A DNA stretch of 31,968 nucleotides from an uncultured bacterium (lineage in GTDB: Bacteria > Bacillota > Clostridia > Lachnospirales > Lachnospiraceae). The number at the start of each line of letters is the position of its first letter. Position 1 is the stretch's first letter. The translations under genes were made by a program, and so were the position numbers. Positions 23,160-31,968 of the stretch are shown here, one piece after another. Where the stretch lies: positions 1 through 31,968 of the forward strand of contig CAJMPJ010000040.1 in assembly GCA_905215155.1 (NCBI GenBank), in the 5' to 3' direction. The notes under the pieces are model-generated. The model saw only the letters and a list, made by a program, of their open reading frames with translations, ran no database searches and was not told the origin of the DNA.

Positions 23160-25595
23160 TTATCCCAATTGAAGCATCACGTGATATTCCTTTTTCCCTT
23201 CTGTATAGGGAATCTCTTTTCCTTCGATGGGCCTGCCATCAACAAAGAGTCCGGGAGCATCGTTCTGGTCACCGCTGCGATTTTTTACGTGTATGTGGTA
23301 TTCTGCACCACGAAACTTACGAACGGCGGAAAATTCCTTAATGGAATCGGGAAGGCAGGGATCTACGATTAAGCCGTGAAAACCAGGTCTGATCCCGAGA
23401 ATATGCTGGGATATGCTGACGAAAGTCCATGCAGCCGTTCCGGTGAGCCAGCTGTTTTTGGCTTCGCCGAAATTCTTTGCATCCGTTCCGGCAATCATCT
23501 GGGAATAAACATAGGGCTCCGTTTTGTGGATCTCACTGATTTCCTCCGTATACGCAGGGCAGGTGCGGCGGTATACCTCAAAGGCCCGGTTCCCTCTGCC
23601 GATCATAGTTTCTGCAATGGTGATCCAGGGATTGTTATGGCAGAAGATCCCTGCATTCTCCTTGTATCCTGGAGGATAGGAGGTGATTTCTCCCAGGTGC
23701 TTGTGATAAACGGAATAGGCGGGCTGTAAAATCAAAATCCCGTAAGGCGTATCCAGCTGTTCCTTTACACTGTCCAGCGCTTGCTCTGCCAGTCCTTCTG
23801 CCAGGCCAATGCCTCCCATCACACAAAAACCCTGAGGTTCAATGAATATCTTACCTTCTTCACAGTCTTTTGAACCTACCTTTCCCCCAAAGGCATCGTA
23901 GGCTCTTAAAAACCATTTTCCATCCCAGCCGGCCCGAAGAACCGCGTCATACACTTCCTGAACAGAAGCCTCTGCCTCCAAAGCCTCATCGGCATGCCCT
24001 GTCATACGGCAAATCTGAGCATACTCTTTGCCGTATTTAACATACATTCCCGCGATCATGACGGATTCTGCCACAGGACCTTCGGAGGGACCGCTGGTCT
24101 GAAAGGATTCTCCCGGTTCTGTGGAAAAGCAGTTTAAATTCAAACAGTCATTCCAGTCTGCCCGGCCGATGAGTGGCAGTCCGTGAGGACCTAGGTTTAA
24201 CTTGGTAAACCCAAAGGACCGTCGTAAATGTTCCATGAGGGGCTGGCTTTTTGAAGCATCGTTGTCAAAAGGTACCGGTTCCTCAAGGATTCCCCAGTCC
24301 CCAGTCTCCCGAAGGTAAGCGGATACTCCGGCAATAAGCCACAAAGGGTCGTCATTGAAACCGCTTCCAATGTCCATATTTCCCTTTTTGGTAAGAGGCT
24401 GGTACTGGTGGTACGCACTTCCGTCTTCAAACTGGGTGGAGGCAATATCAAGGATTCTTTCTCTGGCACGATCCGGGATCATATGTACAAAGCCAAGGAG
24501 ATCCTGGCAGGAATCCCGAAATCCCATCCCTCTTCCGGTACCTGATTCGTAGTAAGAGGCGGAACGGGACAGATTGAAGGTGACCATACATTGATACTGA
24601 TTCCAGATGTTTACCATGCGGGCCGTCTTCTCATCTGCCATGGAAACAGAATAGGTAGAAAGGAGATTCTCCCAATTCTTTTTTAGATCAGAAAGAGCCT
24701 GATCGACCTGGGCAGCAGTTTTGTATTTTTTCATAACCAATGTTGCAGGTTCCTTGTTGATAACATTTGGAGCGCTCCACTTATGCTCGCCAGGATTCTC
24801 TGCATAGCCTAAGAGAAAGACCAATACTTTTTCTTCTCCCGGATCCAGGTGAATGGACAGCCGGTGAGAACCAATGGGAGACCAGCCGCTTGCCAGGGAA
24901 TTGCCGGAACGGTTTTTTTGAACCATATCCGGCTCTTTGTTTGAACCATAGGTTCCTACAAACGTATTTCTGTCCGTATCAAATCCGTCAATATCTGCAT
25001 TTACAGAATAATAAGCGAAATGGTTCCGTCGCTCCCGGTATTCTGTTTTGTGATAAATGACCGAACCTTCTACTTCCACTTCTCCTATGCTTAAATTCCG
25101 CTGAAAGTTTGTCATGTCATCCATAGCATTCCATAAACAAAATTCCACATAGGAAAAGAGAGTAAATTCTTTGGAGCCCAGCCCTTCATTTTTCAATGTC
25201 ACCTTATGAATCTCACAGGGATCATGGAGGGGAACAAAGGCGGTGACCTGGGCTTTTAAACCGTTCTTTTTCCCGCTGTAGCAGGTATATCCAAGGCCAT
25301 GGCGGCACTCATAAAAATCCAGGGGGGTCTGAGAGGGCTGCCATCCCGGATTCCAGATCGTTCCGTTATCATTGATGTAATAGTAATGTCCGTTGCTGTC
25401 AAGCGGAACGTTATTATAGCGGTACCGTGTCAGCCTTAGCAGCTTTGCATCTTTATAAAAGCTGTAGCCGCCTCCGGTATTGGAGATCAGGGAAAAGAAA
25501 TTTTCGCTGCCCAGATAGTTGATCCAGGGAAGGGGGGTATCAGGAGCTGTAATGATATATTCCTTTTCCTGGTCATTGAAATAGCCATACTTCAT
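23160..25595 (-). CDS. Cellobiose phosphorylase (GH94)
   Basis: An 811-residue cytosolic enzyme that converts cellobiose and phosphate to alpha-glucose 1-phosphate and glucose. Length and sequence track the clostridial cellobiose phosphorylases from end to end: [20 protein letters not shown] at the start, [12 protein letters not shown], the loop [12 protein letters not shown], and [11 protein letters not shown] with the general acid Asp483, then [20 protein letters not shown] beta-sandwich N-terminal domain (1-270), helical linker, (alpha/alpha)6 barrel (about 310-740) and C-terminal sheet are expected. ATG 25595 follows AGGAG. It is transcribed divergently from lacI, and a putative operator lies 52 bases upstream. 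Related chitobiose or cellobionate phosphorylases diverge in these motifs, so cellobiose is the best guess. Confidence 0.92.
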   Translation of the reverse strand: MKYGYFNDQEKEYIITAPDTPLPWINYLGSENFFSLISNTGGGYSFYKDAKLLRLTRYRYNNVPLDSNGHYYYINDNGTIWNPGWQPSQTPLDFYECRHGLGYTCYSGKKNGLKAQVTAFVPLHDPCEIHKVTLKNEGLGSKEFTLFSYVEFCLWNAMDDMTNFQRNLSIGEVEVEGSVIYHKTEYRERRNHFAYYSVNADIDGFDTDRNTFVGTYGSNKEPDMVQKNRSGNSLASGWSPIGSHRLSIHLDPGEEKVLVFLLGYAENPGEHKWSAPNVINKEPATLVMKKYKTAAQVDQALSDLKKNWENLLSTYSVSMADEKTARMVNIWNQYQCMVTFNLSRSASYYESGTGRGMGFRDSCQDLLGFVHMIPDRARERILDIASTQFEDGSAYHQYQPLTKKGNMDIGSGFNDDPLWLIAGVSAYLRETGDWGILEEPVPFDNDASKSQPLMEHLRRSFGFTKLNLGPHGLPLIGRADWNDCLNLNCFSTEPGESFQTSGPSEGPVAESVMIAGMYVKYGKEYAQICRMTGHADEALEAEASVQEVYDAVLRAGWDGKWFLRAYDAFGGKVGSKDCEEGKIFIEPQGFCVMGGIGLAEGLAEQALDSVKEQLDTPYGILILQPAYSVYHKHLGEITSYPPGYKENAGIFCHNNPWITIAETMIGRGNRAFEVYRRTCPAYTEEISEIHKTEPYVYSQMIAGTDAKNFGEAKNSWLTGTAAWTFVSISQHILGIRPGFHGLIVDPCLPDSIKEFSAVRKFRGAEYHIHVKNRSGDQNDAPGLFVDGRPIEGKEIPYTEGKKEYHVMLQLG

Positions 25596-25646
25596 AATAG
25601 GAGAACTCCTTTCGGCTGAAAGTTATAATTTACTTCATTTACCATT

Positions 25647-25664
25647 TTACGAAAACGATTAAGT
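25647..25664. promoter_or_regulatory. Putative LacI-family operator, copy 1 (phosphorylase side)
   Basis: TTACGAAAACGATTAAGT, an 18-base word repeated exactly at 25855-25872. This copy lies 52 bases upstream of the phosphorylase ATG, in its promoter region. The centre (AAACGATT) has the CpG core typical of LacI-family operators. It is not a good CcpA cre site. Confidence 0.7.
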
Positions 25665-25821
25665 AAAAATAGTTGGAGTCACAATGCAATAATAACGGAT
25701 ATATTTTGAAAATACAAGATAAAAATTATATTTTTAAGGATTATATTTTTAAACCATATGTAAAAATGCACATAATACAAGCCTATATTCTATATAAAAT
25801 ATATAAAATTATAAAAATATA

Positions 25822-25850
25822 TTGATTTTACTCAGAAATAGGGGTATAGT
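25822..25850 (+). promoter_or_regulatory. Promoter of the lacI-ABC transporter operon
   Basis: TTGATT (25822-25827), 17 bases, TATAGT (25845-25850). The second operator copy begins 5 bases downstream, over the expected transcription start, so the regulator probably represses its own operon. Confidence 0.7.
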
Positions 25851-25854
25851 GAAA

Positions 25855-25872
25855 TTACGAAAACGATTAAGT
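25855..25872. promoter_or_regulatory. Putative LacI-family operator, copy 2 (regulator side)
   Basis: An exact second copy of the 18-base word at 25647-25664, in the same orientation, directly after the -10 box and 16 bases before the regulator ATG. Two copies 208 bases apart would allow one regulator to control both divergent units, possibly by looping. Confidence 0.7.
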
Positions 25873-25888
25873 TAAGAGGAAGAGACAT

Positions 25889-26899
25889 ATGATTTCTATG
25901 AAAGAACTGGCGCAGCATTGCGGAGTATCCGTTGCCACTGTGAGCAAAGCACTCAATGACCAGAGCGACATCGGTGAGAGCACCAAGAAAAAAATAAAAA
26001 CAGCGGCGGAAAAGCTTGGATATTATCCAAATGCAGCAGCCAGGTCCTTAAAGACGAATAAAAGTTATAACATTGGGGTTTTATTTGTAGATGAGGCAAA
26101 CAGCGGCCTTACCCATGAGTATTTTGCGGCTGTACTGGAGGGGTTTAAGGTGGAAGCGGAGAAACAGGGATATGACATAACTTTCATCAACAGCCAGATT
26201 GGGAAGAAAAAGGTTTCCTATTATGAGCACTGCAGATACCGGAATGTGGATGGAGTTGTAATTGCCTGTGTAAATTTTGACAATCCGGAGGTAATTGAGC
26301 TTCTGGCAGGTGATATTCCGGTGGTCACCGTTGACCATATCCATGATAACTGTTCTTCGGTCTTGTCGGACAATGCAAAAGGAATTGAAACGCTTATGGA
26401 ATACATTTATGGAAAAGGCCACAGAAAGATCGCATACATTCATGGACAGATGAGTACAGCCGTCACAAAGGCGAGACTCACCAGCTTTTACCGTTTTATA
26501 GAAACTCACCGGATGGAAATACCGGACAGTTATGTGATCGAGGCAGATTATCTGGATGTCAGAGAAGCGGCAGCTGCAACCAAAAAGCTGCTGGACAGAA
26601 AAGATCCGCCTACCTGCATTCTCTACCCGGATGATACCGCATTGATCGGCGGTCTGAATGAAATACGGGCGAGAAATTTAAGGGTTCCGGAGGATATCTC
26701 CATTGCCGGGTATGATGGCAGCCGGGTATCCCAGCTTTTGAATCCCAGATTGACCACCATACGCCAGGACACAGCGGCCATCGGCAGGCAGGCAGCAAAA
26801 AAATTGATAGGCACCATCGAGAAACCAAAAACTACATTTACAGAGCAGATCATTGTGGAAGGAGAGCTGCTCCTTGGGGAATCGGTTGGAGATGCATAA
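25889..26899 (+). CDS. LacI-family transcriptional regulator
   Basis: A 336-residue repressor. The N-terminal helix-turn-helix reads MISMKELAQHCGVSVATVSKALND (residues 1-24), with the hinge-helix region YYPNAAARSLKTNKS (about 45-59). A periplasmic-binding-protein-like sensor domain follows (NIGVLFVDEANSGL, VDGVVIACVNFDN, GHRKIAYIHG, ISIAGYDGSRVSQ, LTTIRQD). ATG 25889 follows GAGGAAG. It is the first gene of the transporter operon and divergent from the phosphorylase. The two identical operators in the intergenic region are its likely targets, and cellobiose or a cello-oligosaccharide its likely inducer. It appears intact. Confidence 0.93.
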   Translation: MISMKELAQHCGVSVATVSKALNDQSDIGESTKKKIKTAAEKLGYYPNAAARSLKTNKSYNIGVLFVDEANSGLTHEYFAAVLEGFKVEAEKQGYDITFINSQIGKKKVSYYEHCRYRNVDGVVIACVNFDNPEVIELLAGDIPVVTVDHIHDNCSSVLSDNAKGIETLMEYIYGKGHRKIAYIHGQMSTAVTKARLTSFYRFIETHRMEIPDSYVIEADYLDVREAAAATKKLLDRKDPPTCILYPDDTALIGGLNEIRARNLRVPEDISIAGYDGSRVSQLLNPRLTTIRQDTAAIGRQAAKKLIGTIEKPKTTFTEQIIVEGELLLGESVGDA

Positions 26900-26935
26900 G
26901 TATCAAGATAGTTTTATAAGAAAAGGAGAGGTAAT

Positions 26936-28342
26936 ATGAAGAAGAAGGTAATCAGTGGATTGTTGTGTGCAGTTATGGCAGCGTCATTGGCTGCAGGCTG
27001 CAGCTCTGAGACCACTCAGAGCCAGGGCACAGGCAAAGAAAGTGCTGCAGAGACTACAAGTAAGGCTGGGGCGGCTGAAAAAGGGGCAAAAGGCGAAGAG
27101 GGGAAAGTGATCAATATTTATGTCTGGAATGATGAGTTCAAGACAAGATATGAAGATTATTATGCATCAAAGCTGCCTGAGGGGTATAAGGTCAACTTTG
27201 TAACAACTCCAAACGAAAATAATGCTTATCAGAATGCTCTTGATGAAGCTCTTTTAAATCAGGCGGATGCCAAGGCAGATGATAAAGTGGATATGTTTCT
27301 TGTTGAGGCGGATTATATATTGAAGTATGTGAATTCAGACAGTACCCTGGATTTAAAAGAAATTGGAATTACGGATGAGGATATGTCTAAACAGTACGAA
27401 TACACAAAGGTGATCGCGCAGGATTCCAACGGGGTGCAAAAAGGTATTTCCTGGCAGGGCTGTCCCGGACTTTATATTTACCGCCGTTCCATTGCAAAAG
27501 AAGTTCTTGGAACCGATGATCCGGCAGAAGTACAAAAGGCAATCAAAGACTGGGATTCCTTTGATAAGACTGCAGAGAAAATGAAGGAAAAAGGCTATTA
27601 TATGGTATCTGGCTTTGATGACACATACCGTACGTTTTCCAATAATGTATCTGCTCCATGGGTAGATGGTGATAAAATAGTCATTGACCCCAATATGGAA
27701 AGATGGATCGAGCAGACAAAGAATTATACCGATAAAGGGTATAATCAGAAAACCATTCTCTGGTCCGCAGAGTGGGCATCCGGCCAGGGTCCGGAAGGAA
27801 AAGTATTTGGTTACTTTATGCCGGCATGGGGCGTAGATTTTACTATGGCTAAAAATTCTCTTGCAGTAGCAGAAGCTGACGGAGGAAAGCAGGAGGCTGG
27901 AAACGGTTCTTTTGGTGACTGGGCGGCAACGACCGGACCGGAGTCTTATAACTGGGGCGGAACCTGGATTTGTGCTGCAGCCGGAACCGATAATGCAGAT
28001 ATCGTGGCAGACATTATGAAGACCATCTGCTGCGACGATGATACCATGAAAAAAATCGTAAAAGAAAAAAATGATTTTGTAAACAACAAACCCATTATGG
28101 AAGCACTGGCAAAGAGTGATTATAAATCAGCATTCCTTGGAGGCCAGAATCCATTGCAGATGTATTGTGATGCGGCAGAAAACGTCGATATGAGCAAGAT
28201 TTCTCCTTATGATCAGGGAATCAATGAGAGCTTGCAGACGGCTATGCATGATTACTTTAACGGAACTGTAGACAAAGAGACGGCGATGAAGAATTTCTTC
28301 ACCTCGGTCAAAGAAAAGTACCCGGAATTAAAGACCGAGTAG
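26936..28342 (+). CDS. Sugar ABC transporter solute-binding lipoprotein
   Basis: A 468-residue lipoprotein. A signal peptide ends in the lipobox LAAGC with lipidated Cys22, followed by a Ser/Thr/Ala-rich linker (about 25-58). The mature cluster 1/MalE-type fold starts at VINIYVWNDEFKTRYEDYY. Aromatic residues that could stack on sugars are frequent (WQGCPGLYIYRR, LWSAEWASG, YFMPAWGVDF, YNWGGTWIC). AAAGGAGAGG lies upstream of ATG 26936, 37 bases after lacI. A strong stem-loop after the stop probably protects this transcript segment so that the binding protein is made in excess over the permeases. Substrate is inferred as cellobiose or cello-oligosaccharides from the phosphorylase next door. 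Confidence 0.92.
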   Translation: MKKKVISGLLCAVMAASLAAGCSSETTQSQGTGKESAAETTSKAGAAEKGAKGEEGKVINIYVWNDEFKTRYEDYYASKLPEGYKVNFVTTPNENNAYQNALDEALLNQADAKADDKVDMFLVEADYILKYVNSDSTLDLKEIGITDEDMSKQYEYTKVIAQDSNGVQKGISWQGCPGLYIYRRSIAKEVLGTDDPAEVQKAIKDWDSFDKTAEKMKEKGYYMVSGFDDTYRTFSNNVSAPWVDGDKIVIDPNMERWIEQTKNYTDKGYNQKTILWSAEWASGQGPEGKVFGYFMPAWGVDFTMAKNSLAVAEADGGKQEAGNGSFGDWAATTGPESYNWGGTWICAAAGTDNADIVADIMKTICCDDDTMKKIVKEKNDFVNNKPIMEALAKSDYKSAFLGGQNPLQMYCDAAENVDMSKISPYDQGINESLQTAMHDYFNGTVDKETAMKNFFTSVKEKYPELKTE

Positions 28343-28352
28343 CGGTAAAATG

Positions 28353-28375
28353 CAGGGCGGATAGTTTCCGCCCTG
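28353..28375 (+). promoter_or_regulatory. Intercistronic stem-loop after the binding-protein gene
   Basis: CAGGGCGGA (28353-28361) pairs perfectly with TCCGCCCTG (28367-28375), with a 5-base loop and no T-run. Such structures between binding-protein and permease genes usually stabilise the upstream message and lower downstream expression. Confidence 0.75.
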
Positions 28376-28397
28376 TAAATGAGCAGGAGGTTTTACA

Positions 28398-29333
28398 ATG
28401 GTAAATAAAAAAAAGGCAAAGACCAGAAAAAAAGTCAGCTATGCCAAATGGGGATATATTTTTCTGATTCCTTTTTTTGCAACCTATTTGATATTTTCCT
28501 TTATCCCACTGGTAAATACATTTTATAACAGTCTGTTTGAGAATTACCGTTCCGGGCTAAAGCAGATCGGCCCTACTTTTGTGGGATTACAGAATTACAT
28601 TTCGATTTTTCAAAGCGATCTGCTGAAATATCTTGGAAATACCATGATATTGTGGATCATTGGTTTTATTCCCCAGATTATGATCTCCTTGATTCTGGCT
28701 GTATGGTTTGCGGATTTCCGGATGAAACTCCGGGGGAGCAGCTTTTTTAAAACAATCATTTATCTGCCCAATGTGATTATGGCTGCCTCTTTTGCCATGC
28801 TGATATTTGCTCTGTTTTCTGACGATGGTCCAATGAATAACCTGCTGATGAGCATGGGCTTGTCTGATCGTCCCGTTCGTTTTCTGGCAACGGTTTGGGG
28901 AACAAGAGGGCTGGTCGGTCTAATGAATTTTATGATGTGGTTCGGAAATACCACGATTCTCTTAATGGCAGCAATCCTTGGGGTAGATGCTTCCCTGTTT
29001 GAAGCAGCCTCCATTGACGGAGCAAAACCCCTGCAGATATTTACGAAAGTGACCATGCCTTTAATAAAGCCTATTTTTATTTATGTGCTGATCACATCTC
29101 TGATCGGCGGTTTACAGATGTTTGATGTTCCCCAGGTGCTGACCAACGGAAAAGGGTTTCCTGACAGAACCAGCATGACCTTGATTATGTTTTTAAACAA
29201 TCATCTATACAGTAAGAATTACGGAATGGCAGGCGCTGTGTCTGTCATATTGTTTTTCATTACGGCAATGCTCAGTCTGGTGGTATTTTTTGTGCTGACG
29301 GGTGCCGGTAAAAAGAAGGGGGGAAGTTACTGA
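28398..29333 (+). CDS. Sugar ABC transporter permease, MalF type (CUT1)
   Basis: A 311-residue permease with six membrane helices after a basic N-terminus (KKKAKTRKK). The EAA loop that docks the ATPase is present: EAASIDGAKPLQIFTKVTMP (about residues 199-218). ATG 28398 follows AGGAGG. Its TGA overlaps the next start by one base (TGATG), so the two permeases are translationally coupled and form a heterodimer. Confidence 0.93.
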   Translation: MVNKKKAKTRKKVSYAKWGYIFLIPFFATYLIFSFIPLVNTFYNSLFENYRSGLKQIGPTFVGLQNYISIFQSDLLKYLGNTMILWIIGFIPQIMISLILAVWFADFRMKLRGSSFFKTIIYLPNVIMAASFAMLIFALFSDDGPMNNLLMSMGLSDRPVRFLATVWGTRGLVGLMNFMMWFGNTTILLMAAILGVDASLFEAASIDGAKPLQIFTKVTMPLIKPIFIYVLITSLIGGLQMFDVPQVLTNGKGFPDRTSMTLIMFLNNHLYSKNYGMAGAVSVILFFITAMLSLVVFFVLTGAGKKKGGSY

Positions 29334-30172
29334 TGGGCAGGCTGGCAAAGCTTAAAAAAGCGGTAGTATATACGGTACTGTTGCTTTTGACATTTTTGTG
29401 TCTCTTCTTCTTTTACTGTCTGGTGATCAATGCCACAAGGTCTCATCCGGAGATTTCAAAGGGATTTTCTTTTATACCTGGGAAATCATTTGCTGCCAAT
29501 CTATATAATGTACTGCATAATGAAAATCTCCCGGTTTTATATGGGATACGAAACAGTCTTATCATCGCCGGAAGCTCTGCGGCTTTATCCGTGTATGTTT
29601 CCGCAATGACGGCATATGCGATTCATGCCTACGAATTTCGCCTTCGTAAGGCGGTTTACTTATTTATTATCCTCATCATGATGATCCCCACACAGGTGAC
29701 CACCCTTGGCTTTTTAAAGCTCATTAACAACATGGGTCTGATGGACAGTTTTATACCACTGATCCTGCCTTCTATGGCAGCTCCGGTTGTATTTTATTTT
29801 ATGGTTTCCTATTTTGAGAGCAATCTTCCTCTCGAAATTATAGAATCCGCCAGAATTGATGGCTCCAATGAATTTTATACCTTTCATGTGATTGTGCTCC
29901 CTATTGTAAAACCCGCGTTGGCAGTACAGGGAATATTTGCATTCGTAGCTTCCTGGAACAACTACTTTGTTCCGTCTCTTGTGCTGAAATCCAATATAAA
30001 AAAGACGCTGCCAATTTTGATTGCCCAGCTTCGGAGTGCGGATTTTCTGAAATTTGACATGGGCCAGGTCTACATGCTGATTACCATTGCCATTATTCCC
30101 GTAGCGGTAATCTATCTGTGTCTATCCAAATTCATCATTGGAGGAGTGACAGCAGGAAGCGTCAAAGGTTAA
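29333..30172 (+). CDS. Sugar ABC transporter permease, MalG type (CUT1)
   Basis: A 279-residue permease with six membrane helices and the EAA loop ESARIDGSNEFYTFHVIVLP (about residues 166-185). The conserved C-terminus is GGVTAGSVKG. It overlaps the MalF-type gene at TGATG. No ATP-binding subunit gene follows; galE comes next behind its own promoter. Energy is therefore expected from a shared MsmX/MsmK-type ATPase encoded elsewhere. Confidence 0.93.
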   Translation: MGRLAKLKKAVVYTVLLLLTFLCLFFFYCLVINATRSHPEISKGFSFIPGKSFAANLYNVLHNENLPVLYGIRNSLIIAGSSAALSVYVSAMTAYAIHAYEFRLRKAVYLFIILIMMIPTQVTTLGFLKLINNMGLMDSFIPLILPSMAAPVVFYFMVSYFESNLPLEIIESARIDGSNEFYTFHVIVLPIVKPALAVQGIFAFVASWNNYFVPSLVLKSNIKKTLPILIAQLRSADFLKFDMGQVYMLITIAIIPVAVIYLCLSKFIIGGVTAGSVKG

Positions 30173-30262
30173 GAAATTTATAACATTGTATGAAGATTTT
30201 CACTGAAATCAGATTTGAAAGAAAAATCGAAAAAAACTATAGGTTTTTCTTAGAATTATCCA

Positions 30263-30291
30263 TTGTCATTTTAATGTTCTCTGCTTATAAT
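30263..30291 (+). promoter_or_regulatory. Promoter of galE
   Basis: TTGTCA (30263-30268), 17 bases, TATAAT (30286-30291), 35 bases upstream of the galE start. It lets galE be expressed independently of the transporter operon. Confidence 0.82.
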
Positions 30292-30326
30292 GTTCATAGA
30301 CATACATATTTGAAGGAGGAAACGAA

Positions 30327-31346
30327 ATGGCAATTTTGGTTACTGGAGGTGCTGGCTATATTGGTAGCCACACTTGTATTGAGCTGTTAAATTCAGATTA
30401 CGAAGTTGTGGTAGTGGATAATTTGTGCAATTCCAGTAGGGAATCCATGGAACGTGTCATGGAAATCACCGGAAAAAAGCTGACTTTTTATGAAGCGGAT
30501 CTTTTAGACCGGGCTGCGCTGGAACAGATTTTTGAAAAAGAGAGCATTGAGGCCGTGATTCATTTTGCCGGACTGAAAGCAGTCGGAGAGTCTGTATTTA
30601 AGCCGCTTGAATATTATCATAATAATATTACAGGAACCTTGATTCTTTGCGATGTGATGAGAAATCATGGCGTGAAGAACATCGTATTCAGTTCTTCTGC
30701 GACTGTATATGGAGACCCTGCATTTGTTCCCATCACAGAGGAGTGCCCCAAGGGAGATATCACCAACCCCTACGGACGTACCAAGGGAATGCTGGAGCAG
30801 ATTTTAACAGATCTGCATACAGCAGATTCTCAGTGGAATGTAATGCTTCTGCGCTACTTTAATCCAATTGGGGCTCATAAATCCGGCAGGATCGGTGAAA
30901 ATCCAAAGGGAATCCCGAACAATCTTCTCCCTTATATCACTCAGGTTGCAGTTGGAAAATTAGACTGTCTCGGTGTGTTTGGCGGCGATTATGATACCCC
31001 TGACGGCACCTGCGTCCGTGATTATATTCATGTTATGGATCTGGCAGACGGCCATGTAAAAGCTTTAAAGAAATTTTCCGGCAGCGAAGGCGGAGTCTGG
31101 GTATATAATCTTGGTACGGGGGTTGGCTACAGCGTTCTTGATGTGATCCATGCATTTGAAGAGGCAAATGGTTTAAAGATTCCTTATGTCATGAAAGACA
31201 GAAGACCAGGGGATATCCCTCAATGCTATGCAGATCCTTCAAAAGCAGAAAAAGAACTTGGCTGGAAAGCAGAGCGGAGCTTAAAGGATATGTGCTGTGA
31301 TTCCTGGAACTGGCAGAAAAACAATCCCGAAGGATATTCCAAATAA
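30327..31346 (+). CDS. galE: UDP-glucose 4-epimerase
   Basis: A 339-residue short-chain dehydrogenase/reductase-type epimerase interconverting UDP-glucose and UDP-galactose with bound NAD. The Rossmann motif [11 protein letters not shown] is at residues 5-15. The catalytic serine S124 ([10 protein letters not shown]) and the YxxxK pair Y149/K153 (NPYGRTK) are present, as are [10 protein letters not shown] and the C-terminal [25 protein letters not shown] 30327 follows AAGGAGG. It provides Leloir-pathway and cell-surface sugar nucleotide supply. Glucose 1-phosphate from the phosphorylase could feed UDP-glucose, but co-regulation is not evident because of its own promoter. Confidence 0.96.
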   Translation: MAILVTGGAGYIGSHTCIELLNSDYEVVVVDNLCNSSRESMERVMEITGKKLTFYEADLLDRAALEQIFEKESIEAVIHFAGLKAVGESVFKPLEYYHNNITGTLILCDVMRNHGVKNIVFSSSATVYGDPAFVPITEECPKGDITNPYGRTKGMLEQILTDLHTADSQWNVMLLRYFNPIGAHKSGRIGENPKGIPNNLLPYITQVAVGKLDCLGVFGGDYDTPDGTCVRDYIHVMDLADGHVKALKKFSGSEGGVWVYNLGTGVGYSVLDVIHAFEEANGLKIPYVMKDRRPGDIPQCYADPSKAEKELGWKAERSLKDMCCDSWNWQKNNPEGYSK

Positions 31347-31390
31347 ATAATTTTAGAAATTATTACATGAGAAATGGATTAAAAAGCATA

Positions 31391-31425
31391 CGCGGCCACT
31401 TTGCGGGGGCCGCGGTATTTTGTTG
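31391..31425 (+). terminator. Terminator of galE
   Basis: CGCGGCC (31391-31397) pairs with GGCCGCG (31408-31414), followed by GTATTTTGTTG. It lies 44 bases after the galE stop. Confidence 0.8.
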
Positions 31426-31968
31426 CTTTGATCAGACTTTTCTGCTGTAATCATTCTTTTATTTCGACGGACAATTGTTTACTGCTTTAATCAAATTATG
31501 TATGAATTTTATCACAAAGCATATTGCAAAAACCGGTGTTTTCCTGGATTTGTCATCTAGGTTCTCCTTTAAAGGCATTATTTTCTTATTCGTCTAATCA
31601 ATCATCTTTTCTATAGAAAAATCATTTGTCTAAAGAGTATTAATATAAGGAAGAGATTTTTCTACCTGCAAATAAATTTTACAATCCAAATACATTTTTT
31701 TCCTTCCGTTCCTTCATCAAAATGTATTTTGTTTCAAAAAATCCTCCCATCCTTAATATTGTAATAGCTATATAAAGAATGTTTGGAATTCAAAATAAAA
31801 ACAGCCCTCTTTTTAATAGGAAGAAAGCCCTTTGTTCCATCCGACACAGGATTTCAAAAACCAAGACCCAAAAGACAAATAGTTTCAATCCATGCAACTT
31901 CTGAGTCTGTCCAATAGGCTTAGTTGAATTCAAAAATCGGAATCTCTTCCATATAAATACCCCTTTCA
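31426..31968. other. AT-rich right end without a convincing gene
   Basis: No frame with both a ribosome site and reasonable length is present. A 14-base palindrome TTTTCTATAGAAAA occurs near 31605-31620. On the minus strand AAAGGGG precedes ATG 31952, but the frame reads only MEEIPIFEFN before TAA; read through, it continues AYWTDSEVAWIETICLLGLG before a second stop. This looks like a decayed gene start rather than a working gene. Confidence 0.45.

Noticed and set aside
25647..25872. The 18-bp repeats as CcpA cre sites or a CRISPR-like array
   Set aside because: They miss several fixed cre positions, and two copies 208 bases apart with unrelated spacing are not an array.
30190..30390. 66-codon plus-strand frame ahead of galE
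   Set aside because: It overlaps the galE promoter and the first 60 bases of galE, has no ribosome site and no recognisable sequence.
1..31968. tRNA, rRNA or CRISPR array
   Set aside because: I looked for cloverleaf-like stems with CCA ends, rRNA-like blocks and regularly spaced repeats and saw none.

Overview
The window looks like a chromosomal segment of an anaerobic, spore-forming Firmicute, most likely a Lachnospiraceae/Clostridium relative (Lacrimispora or Hungatella type). The reasons are choline-binding-type cell-wall repeats, a Csp-like subtilisin, a LicT/RAT-controlled beta-glucoside PTS operon, an 811-residue GH94 cellobiose phosphorylase, LacI/CUT1 sugar transport genes and AGGAGG-type ribosome sites. 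The genus is inferred from protein resemblance only.

Left part (1 to about 10 kb) is an accessory, decaying region. It holds the end of a cell-wall-binding protein that runs off the left edge, an SRAP (YedK/HMCES-type) protein, a second secreted cell-wall-binding protein, a probable phage tail-fibre remnant, an IS66 transposase remnant, a secreted protein of unknown function paired with a 53-residue membrane protein, and a frameshifted small gene. Next comes a leftward lantibiotic-immunity/CprABC-KR-like cluster (response regulator, histidine kinase, ABC ATPase, two permeases). Its ATPase carries both a frameshift and an in-frame stop, and its response regulator is frameshifted; the kinase and both permeases are open. 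A small membrane protein with a broken L7/L12 C-terminal-like tail follows.

Middle part (10 to 14.8 kb): a LexA-box-controlled Y-family polymerase gene overlapping a YolD-like gene, an unassigned TIM-barrel protein with a strong terminator, then the degenerate 3' end of a MalG-type sugar permease directly in front of an intact secreted GH43 arabinanase. This suggests that an arabino-oligosaccharide transport operon was largely deleted and its hydrolase kept.

Right part (14.8 to 31.4 kb) is intact sugar metabolism. A LicT-type RAT/terminator switch precedes PTS EIIBCA, 6-phospho-beta-glucosidase, antiterminator and an MFS transporter. A leftward Csp-like subtilase has lost its catalytic serine (Ser to Gly) and has a sigma-G-like promoter. 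A nitroreductase and cellobiose phosphorylase follow leftward. Divergent from the phosphorylase are LacI regulator, solute-binding lipoprotein and two permeases (no ATPase), then galE. Two exact 18-bp copies of a putative operator flank the divergent promoter region. The locus therefore carries two parallel routes for beta-glucosides: PTS plus phosphoglucosidase, and ABC uptake plus phosphorolysis. The last 550 bases hold no convincing gene.
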